Positions 45,345 through 56,903 of a stretch of DNA of 64,000 bases are shown here, piece after piece. The notes below the pieces were generated by a model that worked only from the letters and a program-made list of their open reading frames with translations, made no database searches and had not been told where the DNA came from. The stretch covers positions 16,865,675 through 16,929,674 of the forward strand of contig CM026422.1 in NCBI GenBank assembly GCA_014871385.1. The letters are read 5' to 3'. The stretch is from Ceratodon purpureus (lineage: Eukaryota > Streptophyta > Bryopsida > Pseudoditrichales > Ditrichaceae). Within the stretch, counting starts at the first letter, position 1; every line of letters begins with the position of its first letter. The position numbers were made by a program, and so were the translations under genes.

Positions 45345-46052
45345 AAAGCAAAAAACAAATCCAGGTGGGCATTCCAAAAGAAAAGAAATACAGGTGGGCT
45401 AAATGAGGTGGTGAAAGAAATTCAGGTGGGAATTCCAAAACTGAAAAAAGAAAAAGAAAAAGAATTCAGGGGGATGAATTCACTGGACAGGACAAGACTG
45501 GACGGGACTGGGCAGAAGTGGGGCGGGGCGAGAGTGAGGGAGGAGGCGGAGGGACATGCAATTAGGTCGCTGCCCAGGCCAAGCCCAACCTGCAGGAAAA
45601 ACTGCAACTCTGCAAGTGTGGGAGCCTGGAACTGGAAGTGGCAGCGGAGGCGAAGTTGCAGCCAAGCCAAGCTATGGCGGATTGCTAGCACCGCCACTGC
45701 ACACCCTCGTCGCCATCGCCACACGAGCGACGCGCCACGACGTACATCCACCACTGCATCGCACCAGGCTCGTAGCATATCCCGGCTACAGTGCCACTGC
45801 GCCGCTACCTGGGGCGTGGGTCGGGACGTGCCCGCTCGCCACCTTTTCCTGGCACCTCATCGCATCATCACCACCATCATCGCATCTTCCTCTCAGATTC
45901 TACCTGCGCCTTCTTCTGCGCACGACACGGGCCAGCTTCTCATCAGAGAGAGATTGAGGCTTTGATCGGATTGTGGGTGATTGGAGAAGAGGGAGTAAGG
46001 AGTTTGGATCGGTGGGGGAGAGGGAGAGGGAGAGGGTGGGATTGGGAGGGGC
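45345..46052 (+). promoter_or_regulatory. Upstream region and 5' UTR of UXS-1
   Basis: 45361-45478 holds three or four irregular copies of CAGGTGGGNATTCCAAAA separated by AAGAAA runs. From 45480 the sequence turns GC-rich and CpG-containing, and 45960-46050 is a G/A-rich leader (GGGAGAGGGAGAGGG) directly before the start codon. Confidence 0.5.
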
Positions 46053-48980
46053 ATGATGAGCTCGAGTTTGAACCACCGGAGGGTGGAGGTGCTGCCGGGG
46101 AATGAGAAGTACACGCCCAAGGCGCAGAAGCAGTGGTCGTTGGCCAAGTCGGTGGAATATGTGCTGCGGGAGCAGCGATTTATGTTTGTGTTGATAGGAG
46201 TGGCGATTACGACTCTGTTCTTTATGTTTCTGCAGCCGGAGCTGCGGTTTGCGGGGAGGTACAGTGAGGCGTCGTCGTCGTCGTCGTTGGGCGGGGTTCG
46301 TGTGTTTGAGAGGGAATCGGTTGGGGGAGTGGGGGGGTCGGGTGATGTGCCGTATCGGAGGCAGCAGGTGGCGGCGGTGGTTGGGTCTGGGGGTAAGATT
46401 CCGCTGGGTTTGCAGCGGAAGGCGTTGCGCATCGTGGTGACGGGCGGGGCGGGGTTTGTGGGGAGTCATTTGGTGGATAGGTTGATCGAGAGGGGGGACA
46501 GTGTGATCGTGGTGGACAATTTCTTCACGGGTCGGAAGGAGAATGTGATGCATCATTTTGGGAATCCGCGGTTCGAGCTGATAAGGCATGATGTGGTGGA
46601 GCCACTGCTGCTGGAGGTGGACCAGATTTATCATCTGGCGTGCCCTGCTTCGCCGGTGCACTACAAGTTCAACCCCATCAAGACAATCATATCCTTCTTC
46701 ATGAGACTACACACTTGTGGTGGATCTTGAGGTTTATTTCTTGTGTCACGAGGCGGGTCTTTTTGTCTTCCCAATTGGGATTTATGAGCTTTTCCCATGA
46801 ATTTTGGTAGCACCACTCTATCTCTTGGCGCTGATTTTATTGTTACTCTTTGTTGGCAAGATTGCGTTCATTGCTTTTGTGCTGTAGTTTGAGGGGTTTC
46901 TGATCAGCTAGTTTATTGTTGTTATGTATCCATGAAGTATTCCTCTTGATATCATGATGGAATCACTTAACCTCGCGCCCTCAGTTGTCTTTGTAATTTT
47001 CATGAAGCTAGTGTTTTTATTCATTATGGGTAGTGATTCAATTTGGACCTTTTCCCTGTCGAAAGCCATTAATCAGATATAAATATACATAGTCTCCATA
47101 AATATCTAAAATGGCATTGCTTCTTGTCAAGGTTGACACACCGGTCATTCTTATAGCTAAGTATCTAATAGAACTGATTGTCGTAATAGAGGGGATTTGT
47201 CTGCGATTATGTAACCTCCTTGACCTGCATCTACAAGACCAATGTGGTGGGAACCTTGAACATGCTGGGATTGGCGAAGCGGATTGGAGCACGATTCTTG
47301 CTGACCAGCACGAGTGAGGTTTACGGTGACCCTTTAGAGCATCCTCAGAAAGGTGGGCACTTGCTTCTCGGCCCGTTGAGTTTAACTCATTTTGGGAGCG
47401 GGTGCAGATGGTTATGCTCATTCTTGGATATTTGAACCGGTGTTCTAATTGGTTGTGTGACGTGGTTGGATGCGTGGCACCTCGATGGGCGAGCAGAGAC
47501 GTACTGGGGAAACGTGAACCCTATCGGTACGTGTGACTAAACATTTTCGATACATGGTTTAATATGTTTTGTGTTGAAGATTAAACAGATCGCATTTGGT
47601 ACCAAGCTGCTGATGGTGTAGCATATAATTATTTCTTAGTGCATCTTACTATGCCTGTTGCGCAGATCGGGCTTCTGGTTCAAGTAGTAGTAAGCGTTGT
47701 AGAAAAGAATTTCGATATTGGCTAAGATGGTGAGAGTACATGATGCTACGCGGGGGCATGGAAGAGTTCCTGACGGGGGTTAATTGGTACTGTGCAGGTG
47801 TGCGGAGTTGTTACGATGAGGGAAAGCGTACTGCTGAGACTCTAGCAATGGATTACCACAGAGGCGCGGAAGTGCAGGTGCGCGCTCTGTAATGATATAG
47901 TGGAGTCAGGTCTGAGGCGTTTGTCTTTGTTTCATTCTTGTTGTCACTGGTACAGTTGGAATGGTGCTGAAGGTTGAAGTTGTGCAGGTTCGGATTGCTC
48001 GCATTTTCAACACATATGGACCGCGAATGTGTATTGATGACGGCAGAGTTGTGAGCAACTTTGTTGCCCAGGTAAGCTTGTTGTGCGATTCGTCATTTTA
48101 GCATATGGCAAGCGGGTCCCCCTTTTCTCTATCTCTTTTCTTTATCGCTTAGAGTTTTAAATGAAAATGAGTTATGGATAATGATTTATGAATTTTATTT
48201 TGACATGGTTGTTTTTGTTCGTGCAGGCACTGAGGAAAGAGCCTATGACTGTTTATGGAGATGGAAAGCAGACAAGGAGTTTTCAATATGTTTCTGATTT
48301 GGTACGTGAAGAAGGAAGATTTGAGAGGGTTTCTGATTCTTGCAGTGGAACATTCTTGGTTTTCCGGTGCTGATGTACCTGTCACCGGAGTGGCGCTTCA
48401 AGTCAGTTAAACATGAGTATTTTGACCTGTTTTCAGTTATCTTAATGCAAGTTGATAGCCGACAATGCGCCGTGGGAACTGCAGGTTGAAGGCCTTATGA
48501 GGTTGATGGAAGGCGAGCACGTTGGACCTTTCAATTTAGGAAATCCTGGCGAGTTTACCATGCTTGAGCTTGCAGAGGTTAGAGTCTCACACATGATATC
48601 TCACGAATCCCCTTTATATGGTTTACGTGCTCAATTTTCTCTCGAGACCTGCTTAATATATGAATGTTAGTGTGTCTGATAGCTTCTAAATTATGTTTTT
48701 AATTTTATTTTTAGTTTTTAGTTTACATTGTTTAATGTGTTCGGCAGCCATTTGACTATATAGTGTGGTTCTGATGCAGGTGGTAAAGGAAGTGATCGAC
48801 CCCAGTGCAACAATTGAGTATAAGGAGAATACATCCGACGACCCACACAAGCGCAAGCCTGACATCTCAAAGGCCAAGGAGTTACTGGGATGGGAGCCGA
48901 AGGTTGCGTTGAGGCAGGGTCTTCCCTTGATGGTGGAAGATTTCCGCAAACGTATCTTTGGTGATCACAAGGATGTCTAG
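46053..48980 (+). CDS. UXS: UXS-1: UDP-glucuronic acid decarboxylase (UDP-xylose synthase), membrane type
   Basis: Eight exons: 46053-46688, 47235-47352, 47497-47526, 47798-47877, 47988-48071, 48227-48301, 48485-48577 and 48780-48980, together 438 residues. Intron 1 is not GT-AG but AT-AC (see findings). The N-terminus is cytosolic, followed by a membrane anchor [18 protein letters not shown] (43-60), so this is a Golgi type II membrane form. The extended short-chain dehydrogenase fold shows GGAGFVG (131-137, NAD), TSTSEVYG, and the catalytic YDEGK (Tyr267, Lys271). Late motifs are [16 protein letters not shown] and [16 protein letters not shown]. It converts UDP-GlcA to UDP-Xyl with bound NAD+, supplying xylan, xyloglucan and glycoprotein synthesis. 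Either of two adjacent Met codons may start. Paralogous with UXS-2, 5.3 kb downstream. Confidence 0.96.
46689..47234 (+). other. U12-type AT-AC intron in UXS-1
   Basis: The exon ends AAGACAATC and the intron starts ATATCCTTC, the canonical U12 AT-AC donor. It ends with branch-site-like CTCCTTGACC, then TGCATCTAC, then AAGACC of the next exon. This join gives [15 protein letters not shown], the sequence conserved in UXS proteins. No GT-AG alternative gives that frame. Confidence 0.93.
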
Positions 48981-51379
48981 GAATTAGCTGAGCTAAAAGG
49001 GACGTTGTAACAGTTTGCTACAATGGGTGTTGAGTGGGTTTTCTGCCAGCGTTTCATTTCTGAGAGATCAATTAGTGTGGACCAGCGGGCAATGCTACCA
49101 CCCCCTGTAGCAGTAGATTTTAGATGTGATTGAGCTTCAGTTTACTGATGCGATTAGAAAGTACCCTTGAGCTGATTAAAATTGACATATTTTCGATTGC
49201 GTTAGATTCGCGCTGACCAGCGTTTACTCGGTTGCCCCACTGTTCCTGGTCAAAGTCATGCGAAGAATTTTAGGCAGAGAGCTTTTCCCGTTGATAGCAT
49301 GAATAGTGCAGGTATGGCTTTTTCCAGCTGTTAGTGTCCAGGTGTAGTAGCATTATGAAAAGATTCATTGATTCATGGATACTGGACGTTGATATTCTTG
49401 AACCTGGAGACTGTAACTTCATTGAACTCTTACCGGGAAATTCTGTTAATTTTCAAGGAAATCGATATTTTTTTTTGCCTGGTCTAAGAATATGATGATC
49501 CAGTCTATCATTGGCATGGGAGGTGAAGATTTGGGCTACTGTTGCCCACCAACCCGACTTTTACCAAGTCGATTCCAATCGATTGTGCTCCCTGCATTCA
49601 GATTTATACTTTATTTCCCCTAAAGAAGACACCTGAGTTGACAGGTCACAAGTAGCGGACTCACTTGCCAGCTTTCCGATTCCATGCATTTGGAATTTTG
49701 GCAGAGCGCAGAACTTGGAAGGAAAAGGAGCAACCTCAGGCTTCCATAGAAAATGCACGTTTGAACACCTGTACCTGTAGCATATCCTTGCTGGCTTACA
49801 AGTTAGTCAACATCTAATTTCCATCATCTAGCATGTTCAACGGAAATTATTCACCGCTAAATCATTCTCAATAAGCAGCAATTAGGCATCATGATTTATT
49901 CAACTCGGTTAACTCAAAACTATTGTGACATCGCACCCCATAATCAATATACAAAAATTCCAAAAAAACACAGATTGAAAATTAATCACCAAAACACAAA
50001 TATAAGGAGTGTGCTACATCACAGAAATGGTGACCAATTGTTTTGGTTAGACACGACATCAAAATAGTCATTTGTTGAAATGACATGGACATAAAAATGA
50101 TGAAATATTATAAATGTAAAATCACAAATAATGCAAACCTCTAGAAGGTAGCACAATACAAAATACTTATTAATCTTTACAAATAATTTAGAACCCAAGA
50201 AGATTTGTAATGACATATCATGTTGACGCCATAATGACATTCATTAAAATCAAAGTCAACTTGACATTAAACTACTACATGTCAAAATGACACTAAACTT
50301 GTGTTTGCTATAAAGACATCAATATGACATCAACTTGGAATTAAAATATTACAAGTCATTCTTACACTAAAATGACATTAATGTATTTTCAACCAAATTC
50401 ACACTAAAATATCACATCTCACAATGGCATGATAGGGACACATTAATCAACATTAAAACAATATTGGACCAATGTAAAAGGGAAAGCCTTCATTTTGACA
50501 CCAACGTGACACCAAACCAACAATTACACCCTTCACAACACAATGCCCACAAATCAAGCTGACATCAAAATAACACCAATTTACTAATCATCACAATGAT
50601 GTGGAAATGATATAATAAACGACACATGAAAATACAAACATCAATTCAACACCGAAATCATTCCCTACTAGCCAGTCCTCGCCATCAAACAACAAGTACA
50701 TGCAGAACAGAAAATTAAACAAAAAACTCCCAAGTACGGTACCGATCGAAGAATAATTCAGACTCCGTTGCGTTGAATTGATGGTGCCATGGCGTTAAAA
50801 ACGCACAGGCGCAATGCACAATGATCGACATGATGAAGTCGGTGTTCAATAATCCCAGGCGCCAGGATCAACGTCACGGCACAAGATTAATATAAATATG
50901 CAAATTGACAGGCACGGTGATGAATATTGTGCATGCGCCAGGCGCGCATTATTGATTGAGTGATCAACTCTTGTGCAGGCATGCAGGCAGGCAGGCAGGC
51001 TCTGACGTCGTCGACGAGTAGTACAAAGTTCATTTGCAACTTTGCACCCAGCTCTCAAGTTAAGTTGGCTGCTTCGACCAAACTGATCATGGCCCAGTTG
51101 CATCGACATCAGTGATGTGAGATATCAGTGCTCCAGGTTGCTTCCAACTTTCAGGTAGCAACTTTGTCTGCAGGCTGCAGCTGCATGCCAGGCTTTTCTC
51201 CCAGATGCGGTCGGATCTGAACCGGCTGCACATAACCTTCAGATATCAGTCGACGTCTGAAGAGTCACATGTGTTGCGAGAGACAGGCTTACGAGGTGCT
51301 TCGGAGAGTGGAGAGGAGGTTGTTGTGAATTGGGTTAAGTTTCTGAAGTTGTTGGTTGGGTTCGGAGAGTTGGAGGACG
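48981..51379. other. Intergenic region between UXS-1 and UXS-2
   Basis: 48981-49800 includes UXS-1 3' UTR. 49900-50660 is rich in TGACAT/TGACAC motifs on both strands (see findings). 50690-51379 is the UXS-2 upstream region with a short CAGG repeat (50978-51000); the leader before the start is G/T-rich. No other gene is seen. Confidence 0.5.
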
Positions 51380-54239
51380 ATGAGTTCGAGCTTGAGTCAC
51401 CGGAGGGTGGAGGTGGCGATGGGGGATGAGAAGTATGGGCCTAAGGTGGGGAGGCAGTGGTCTGTGTCGAAGCCTGTGGAGTATGTGCTGCGGGAGCAGC
51501 GGTTGGTTTTTGTTTTGGTCGGGATGGCCATGACTAGTTTGTTCTTCGTGTTTTTGCAACCTGTGTCGCGGGGGCCGGACAGAAGTGTACCTGATTCTAC
51601 GAGTGTTGGAGTTGGAGGTTACGGTGGTGGAGCGTTTGGGACGGAGAAGGCGTTGGAGAAGGCGCCGTATTGGCAGCAGCAGTCGGCGATCGTGAACCTT
51701 GGGGGGAAGATTCCGCTGGGTTTGCAGCGGAAGGCGTTGCGCATCGTGGTGACGGGCGGGGCGGGGTTTGTGGGGAGTCATTTGGTGGATAGGTTGATCG
51801 AGAGGGGGGACAGTGTGATCGTGGTGGACAATTTCTTCACGGGTCGGAAGGAGAATGTGATGCATCATTTTGGGAATCCGCGGTTCGAGCTGATAAGGCA
51901 TGATGTGGTGGAGCCACTGCTGCTGGAGGTGGACCAGATTTATCATCTGGCGTGCCCTGCTTCGCCGGTGCACTACAAGTTCAACCCCATCAAGACAATC
52001 ATATCCTTTTTTACATGAGACTACACACTTGGGGTGGATCTTGATTATGTTTTTGTGCGTTTTCTCTTGCTTGGTTTGGATCGGAGGGAGTGTGAAGTGA
52101 CTCCAATTTTTCTGGGGTTTGTAGATTAGTTAACCCATATTGACGCTCCTGTTGCTTCCGTGTAGAGTTTTGAGCTTAGAGATGGATATGTCGTGTGAGT
52201 CCATAGCTAGCTTTTAGATCAACATTAATTTTGGTACAGGTAGGATTATTTTTTGTGATTTGTTGCACTTTGTGAAGGGTTTTCTCCTCCTGGAAAGTCT
52301 TGGTATGCACGGTGTTTATATCGCCTTGCTCTTGTAACTTGAACTGACTTGAAGCTATTTCGTATTCACTGTATGTGGAGGAGTTTTCTGAAATTGGGTA
52401 ATTAACGCTTGAGGATGCTTTATGCTTTAATTCTCTCTTTGAACAAAGGAGAACAGTTTTTGTGATTGTGTGACCTCCTTGACCTGCATCTACAAGACCA
52501 ATGTGGTGGGAACCTTGAACATGCTGGGATTGGCAAAGCGGATTGGAGCACGATTCTTGCTGACCAGTACGAGTGAGGTTTACGGTGACCCTTTAGAGCA
52601 CCCTCAGAAAGGTGAGCACTTGGTGTGCTGCCCGAAGATTCAGCTTGTTCGAGCGAATGCAGAGATTGGAGTTATTTTTTGGATTCCTGAACTGCTAATA
52701 TAACTGAGTTTTCGGCGTGGTTGAATGTGTGGGTACTGTGATGGGCGAGCAGAGACTTACTGGGGAAATGTGAACCCTATCGGTACGTGTGACTAAACTT
52801 TGTTAAGAAGTGTTTTGATATGTTGGGCCATATTGTGTATTGTAGATTGCCCCGATTAGATTTATTACTTAGCTGCAGATGTTATAGCGGATAGATCTCC
52901 TACTCCATCGAGAGAGTGCCTGAGGGGAGCTATTTGGTATTGAGCAGGTGTGCGGAGTTGTTACGATGAAGGGAAGCGTACTGCAGAGACTCTGGCGATG
53001 GATTACCACAGAGGCGCAGGTGTGCAGGTGCAGTTACTTGTGCTCTGTAAGCGTGGAAAGTACCGATGTTCTGAAGTGGTTTTGTGCTTGGCTTGCTGAA
53101 TGGTATTGTGAATTAGAGGTCACTGAATGTTGATGTTGTTGGAGTATAGTCGGAGTGATTCTGAAATCTTGGAGTTGTGCAGGTTCGGATTGCTCGTATT
53201 TTCAATACATACGGCCCAAGAATGTGCATTGATGATGGCAGGGTGGTCAGCAACTTCGTTGCTCAGGTGAGGTTTTCATTTGCCCATTGATTCCCAAGTT
53301 TATCCTGTGGATTAATATACTCAGACCATTCCACTTGTCTGAGGTTTTAGAAGTGGATGGAAAGCAGCCCTACCTTCGTGGTATCAAAATTACTGAATTT
53401 CTAACAAGGCTGTTGCTTTCCTATGTCCAGGCCTTGAGGAAAGAGCCTATGACAGTGTACGGAGATGGAAAGCAGACAAGGAGTTTTCAGTATGTTTCAG
53501 ATCTGGTATGCTTAAAATGTGCCTTCTCGCCAAGTTCTTGTTAACGTCTGTAACCCGTGATCTTGTATTTCAAGCAATTCAAACTTTTGACCTGTCCTAG
53601 TGCTTTAGTCTGCTAACCCAAGTTGTTTACCCCTTGGATATATTCTCTCAATCTTTAGTTTCCGTGTGAAAATATGTGTACCCGCCAGAACTGCTCATAC
53701 TATATGGGCATGTTTCTATGCATTCTCGTTTCTCCGAAGGATTATTTCTGGTCTTCGCTTGCGGTATTGACTAAACTTTCATTCACGATGCGATGGGGGT
53801 TTGTAGGTGGAGGGCCTAATGAGGCTGATGGAAGGAGAACATGTTGGACCTTTCAATTTAGGAAATCCTGGCGAATTCACAATGCTGGAACTTGCCGAGG
53901 TAATTTGTTGCTGCTTATATTCCCTTCAAAGTAACAACTTCACAAAATAGTTTCTGAATTAATCCTTAATTAGCAGTCCATCCAGATGCTAAGCCGCCAT
54001 CAACGCAACTGCAGGTGGTGAAGCAAGTGATTGACCCTAGTGCAACAATTGAGTACAAGGAGAACACGTCTGATGATCCACACAAACGCAAGCCTGACAT
54101 TTCGAAGGCCAAGGAGCTGCTAGGGTGGGAGCCAAAGGTCGCACTGAGGAAAGGCCTTCCCTTGATGGTGGAAGATTTTCGCAAACGTATCTTCGGTGAT
54201 CACAAAGAGAAGGGGACTGTCAACTCCGTGAACATGTGA
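51380..54239 (+). CDS. UXS: UXS-2: UDP-glucuronic acid decarboxylase, membrane type
   Basis: Eight exons with the same phases as UXS-1: 51380-52000, 52494-52611, 52753-52782, 52948-53027, 53183-53266, 53431-53505, 53807-53899 and 54015-54239, giving 441 residues. The start is [19 protein letters not shown], aligned with UXS-1; no ATG lies in frame further upstream. The anchor is [22 protein letters not shown] motif GGAGFVG (126-132), catalytic YDEGK (Tyr262, Lys266). It differs from UXS-1 in the luminal stem (residues about 65-110) and has a longer C-terminus ending [14 protein letters not shown]. Intron 1 is again AT-AC. Same reaction as UXS-1, probably the same Golgi location. The tandem arrangement, equal orientation and near-identical central exons point to a tandem duplication. 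Confidence 0.96.
52001..52493 (+). other. U12-type AT-AC intron in UXS-2
   Basis: Starts ATATCCTTTTTT and ends with CTCCTTGACCTGCATCTAC before AAGACC, as in UXS-1. The two intron interiors are otherwise different apart from about 40 bp at the 5' end. Confidence 0.93.
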
Positions 54240-56819
54240 TCATGATTTTGCTTCATTAGTAACAGTGGACTCTAACCAATCATGGATGTAGGTTGCAGGT
54301 TCAGGGTTTAGAGCTTCACCAATTGTTTACCATCTGGAGCACCCTTCGGTCCTGGAATTTGAGGGATTGATTATATCTTAGAGCATGAAGTTTTTATAAT
54401 TTTTTATGATTTTTTCTAGCAATTGCTACACTAATTTTCAAAAACCATTTGAATGTTCAGCAAAACTTAATGTAATTGTGACCTTGGTATCACACTTTAT
54501 ACCCACTTGTATCCATGCCCTATTCATCATAGAATGAGGAGTCCTAGAATTTTAATGTTAGTTGTTTTATAGATTTTTTTTCATGTTTGGATTCAACAAT
54601 CCAAATTTAGTACAAGACATCTCATCTTTTGACCCAAAAAAAAAATCATTGTTCTTTAAAAATGTGAAATGTGAGAAGAGCCCATTGGATTAGGTTTGTT
54701 GAATACTTATAGGCCCTATGAAGGTTATGTGGGGCTTTGCTTACTATTTTCAAAGGTAGATGGATGGATTAACTTCTAAAGGCCTTTGGTGTTTTTAGAG
54801 CCAAAACTGCCAAAAACATACCCCTACTGATAGAAACCTCATGTTTTCTAAATAAAGAATTCATATTGAATATGCAACCGTAAGATCTTATCCAAAAAGA
54901 TGTAATTTTGAGGACAATCCACCATACGGATTGCAAGATTATAACATTTGAAGTCACTATAAAAGTTTGTTTTTGACACTGCCCCAAGAGTATATCTAAG
55001 TTTTGATGCCCAAAAACTATATTTTGCAAACACATTATATCCATAAAGGATCATCGATTCCTTTAGGTATGGAAGTTTGGTATAAGCTCACAAAGTTTGA
55101 GCCTCATACAGACTTGGAAAGGCAAAAAAAACCATGATTTTGTGAAAAGGGATGTGCTAAAATTGCCTTACATTCTCCGAAATTAAAACTACTTAAAGGG
55201 TAGTTTATAAGTATCCATTTGGAAATCTGAACGGTGAATATGTTGAAGTCAATGAAGAAAAGAATCACAAATTTTTTGAATGCAATCGGAGTAGATCTCA
55301 AATTTCTAGAATTTTTGGAAGTGTAAATTGTATATTTCCCTTTTATTTCAAAGGGTAGTTTTGGTAAGAGGGGGTCTTGTAGATGACCCCTGCCACGTCA
55401 TAGATATTGGATGAAATTTATTAAGTTTGGATGAAAAATGAAGATGGGATGAAATATTTACATAGATGAAAATGGATTTTGGATGTGAAATAAGCCCTAG
55501 ATGATAATCGTCATCTGGATGAAAAAATCGGCAACCTTTTTAAACGGAAACGATGTTAAATGAATTTTTTTATTGGATGATAACAGTTATAAATGTGCAT
55601 GGATGAAAATATATTGGGCCCATCATTTTGCAAGCGCCCACCCTTTGAAAATTTGTCTTGTCACTTTCTGCTCTATTGAATGACAGGCAACTTGGGTAGA
55701 TTGGTTATTGGCTACATGGATTTAGAGCAAATTCTTTTAAAATTTGTAACTTTTACATTATAACTTCAAATGCTTTGAAATTTGCGGCATTGGAAAGCTA
55801 TTGTTGAGAGCTACATAGAGTAAAAATCTTAGAACATAATAAAATTCTTAAAGCTTAGAATAGCCTGCCGAAGAGTGTTGTGACATGAATCGAGTCTCAA
55901 GGGCCTTTAGAGGTTAATATCATCTCAACTTGAAGAATATTTTAAAGTAGAAGATTATGTTTGGAATAATAAAGAGGAATAGTGAATACATTCCTTTAGC
56001 CATAGATATATTATTTTATAAGATTTATAGGTAATCAATGTTATAGTTTTTAACGAAGCCACTCACCAAAGACTACAAAGAATGTTGTTATGGTATTTGA
56101 AAAATTATGAATCCATTTTTAATCTTCTTGAAGGTATATTTTATCGACTTCAAAGTAACCAATATAAAGTTATGAAAAACCATAAAAAATTAGTTTTCTT
56201 CTTTAGTTTATAAATTTAACATATTTTGGTCACAAGTATAGAAAAGATCAATTTCCAAAAAATAAAACATCCTAAAATTAGATTTGGTTATATAATTCTC
56301 TTTAGTATAACATGACTTGACATTCTTAAATTTCTACTTTATATAATATTTAAAGGACTACGTCATCTACAACAAATTTCAAAACCTTTAAATTATAAAA
56401 CTTACATGTGTATGACAATCCATAGTGCATACCATGTATTTTTGTTTTTTTTCATAAATTCAAACGCCATTTTATGCCAAAACCTTGGATGGCAACCCAA
56501 TAATACAAATAGAACTTTTTTGCAAAATGACATATCCACAAACAAATTACCATTTATCAAACAATTGAGAATTGTAGTTCAATTTTGTTTGGTGTTATTC
56601 CTTCTACATTATACCAACTTGACTCTTTGTCAACGACAATACTCTATTTCTTTGGGCTCCAATCCTAGTATTTTTCTTTTTTTCTCTCTTTTATTAATTT
56701 TTGTTATTTTATCGTATAACTACCACGAGTTCCCATTCTTTTTCATTTCCTGTGTCCACCTTCACTTCCCATTCATTTCACCTGGCAATCCTACCCTATT
56801 CCTCACAAACCTTACACCT
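54240..56819. other. AT-rich spacer downstream of UXS-2
   Basis: No gene recognised. 55408-55610 carries about nine irregular GGATGAAA-type motifs. The start is probably UXS-2 3' UTR. Confidence 0.5.
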
Positions 56820-56828
56820 CAAGGTGGA

Positions 56829-56875
<47 letters not shown>

Positions 56876-56903
56876 GGAAAGAAAATGAGCAAGGTGGAAG
56901 TTT
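56820..56903 (-). mobile_element. Poly(T) tract between 14-bp direct repeats: short retroposed tail
   Basis: CAAGGTGGAAGTTT occurs at 56820-56833 and again at 56890-56903. Between them lie an uninterrupted run of T (56831-56874, 44 bases counting those in the left repeat) and GGGAAAGAAAATGAG. Read on the minus strand this is a short sequence with a long poly(A) tail inside a target-site duplication, as left by LINE-driven reverse transcription. The uninterrupted tail points to a recent event. Confidence 0.8.

Noticed and set aside
45893-46661. Long His/Pro/Arg-rich minus-strand frames over UXS-1 exon 1, and the twin at 51335-51973
   Set aside because: They are antisense shadows of the GC-rich UXS exon; their likeness to each other follows from the paralogy of the exon.
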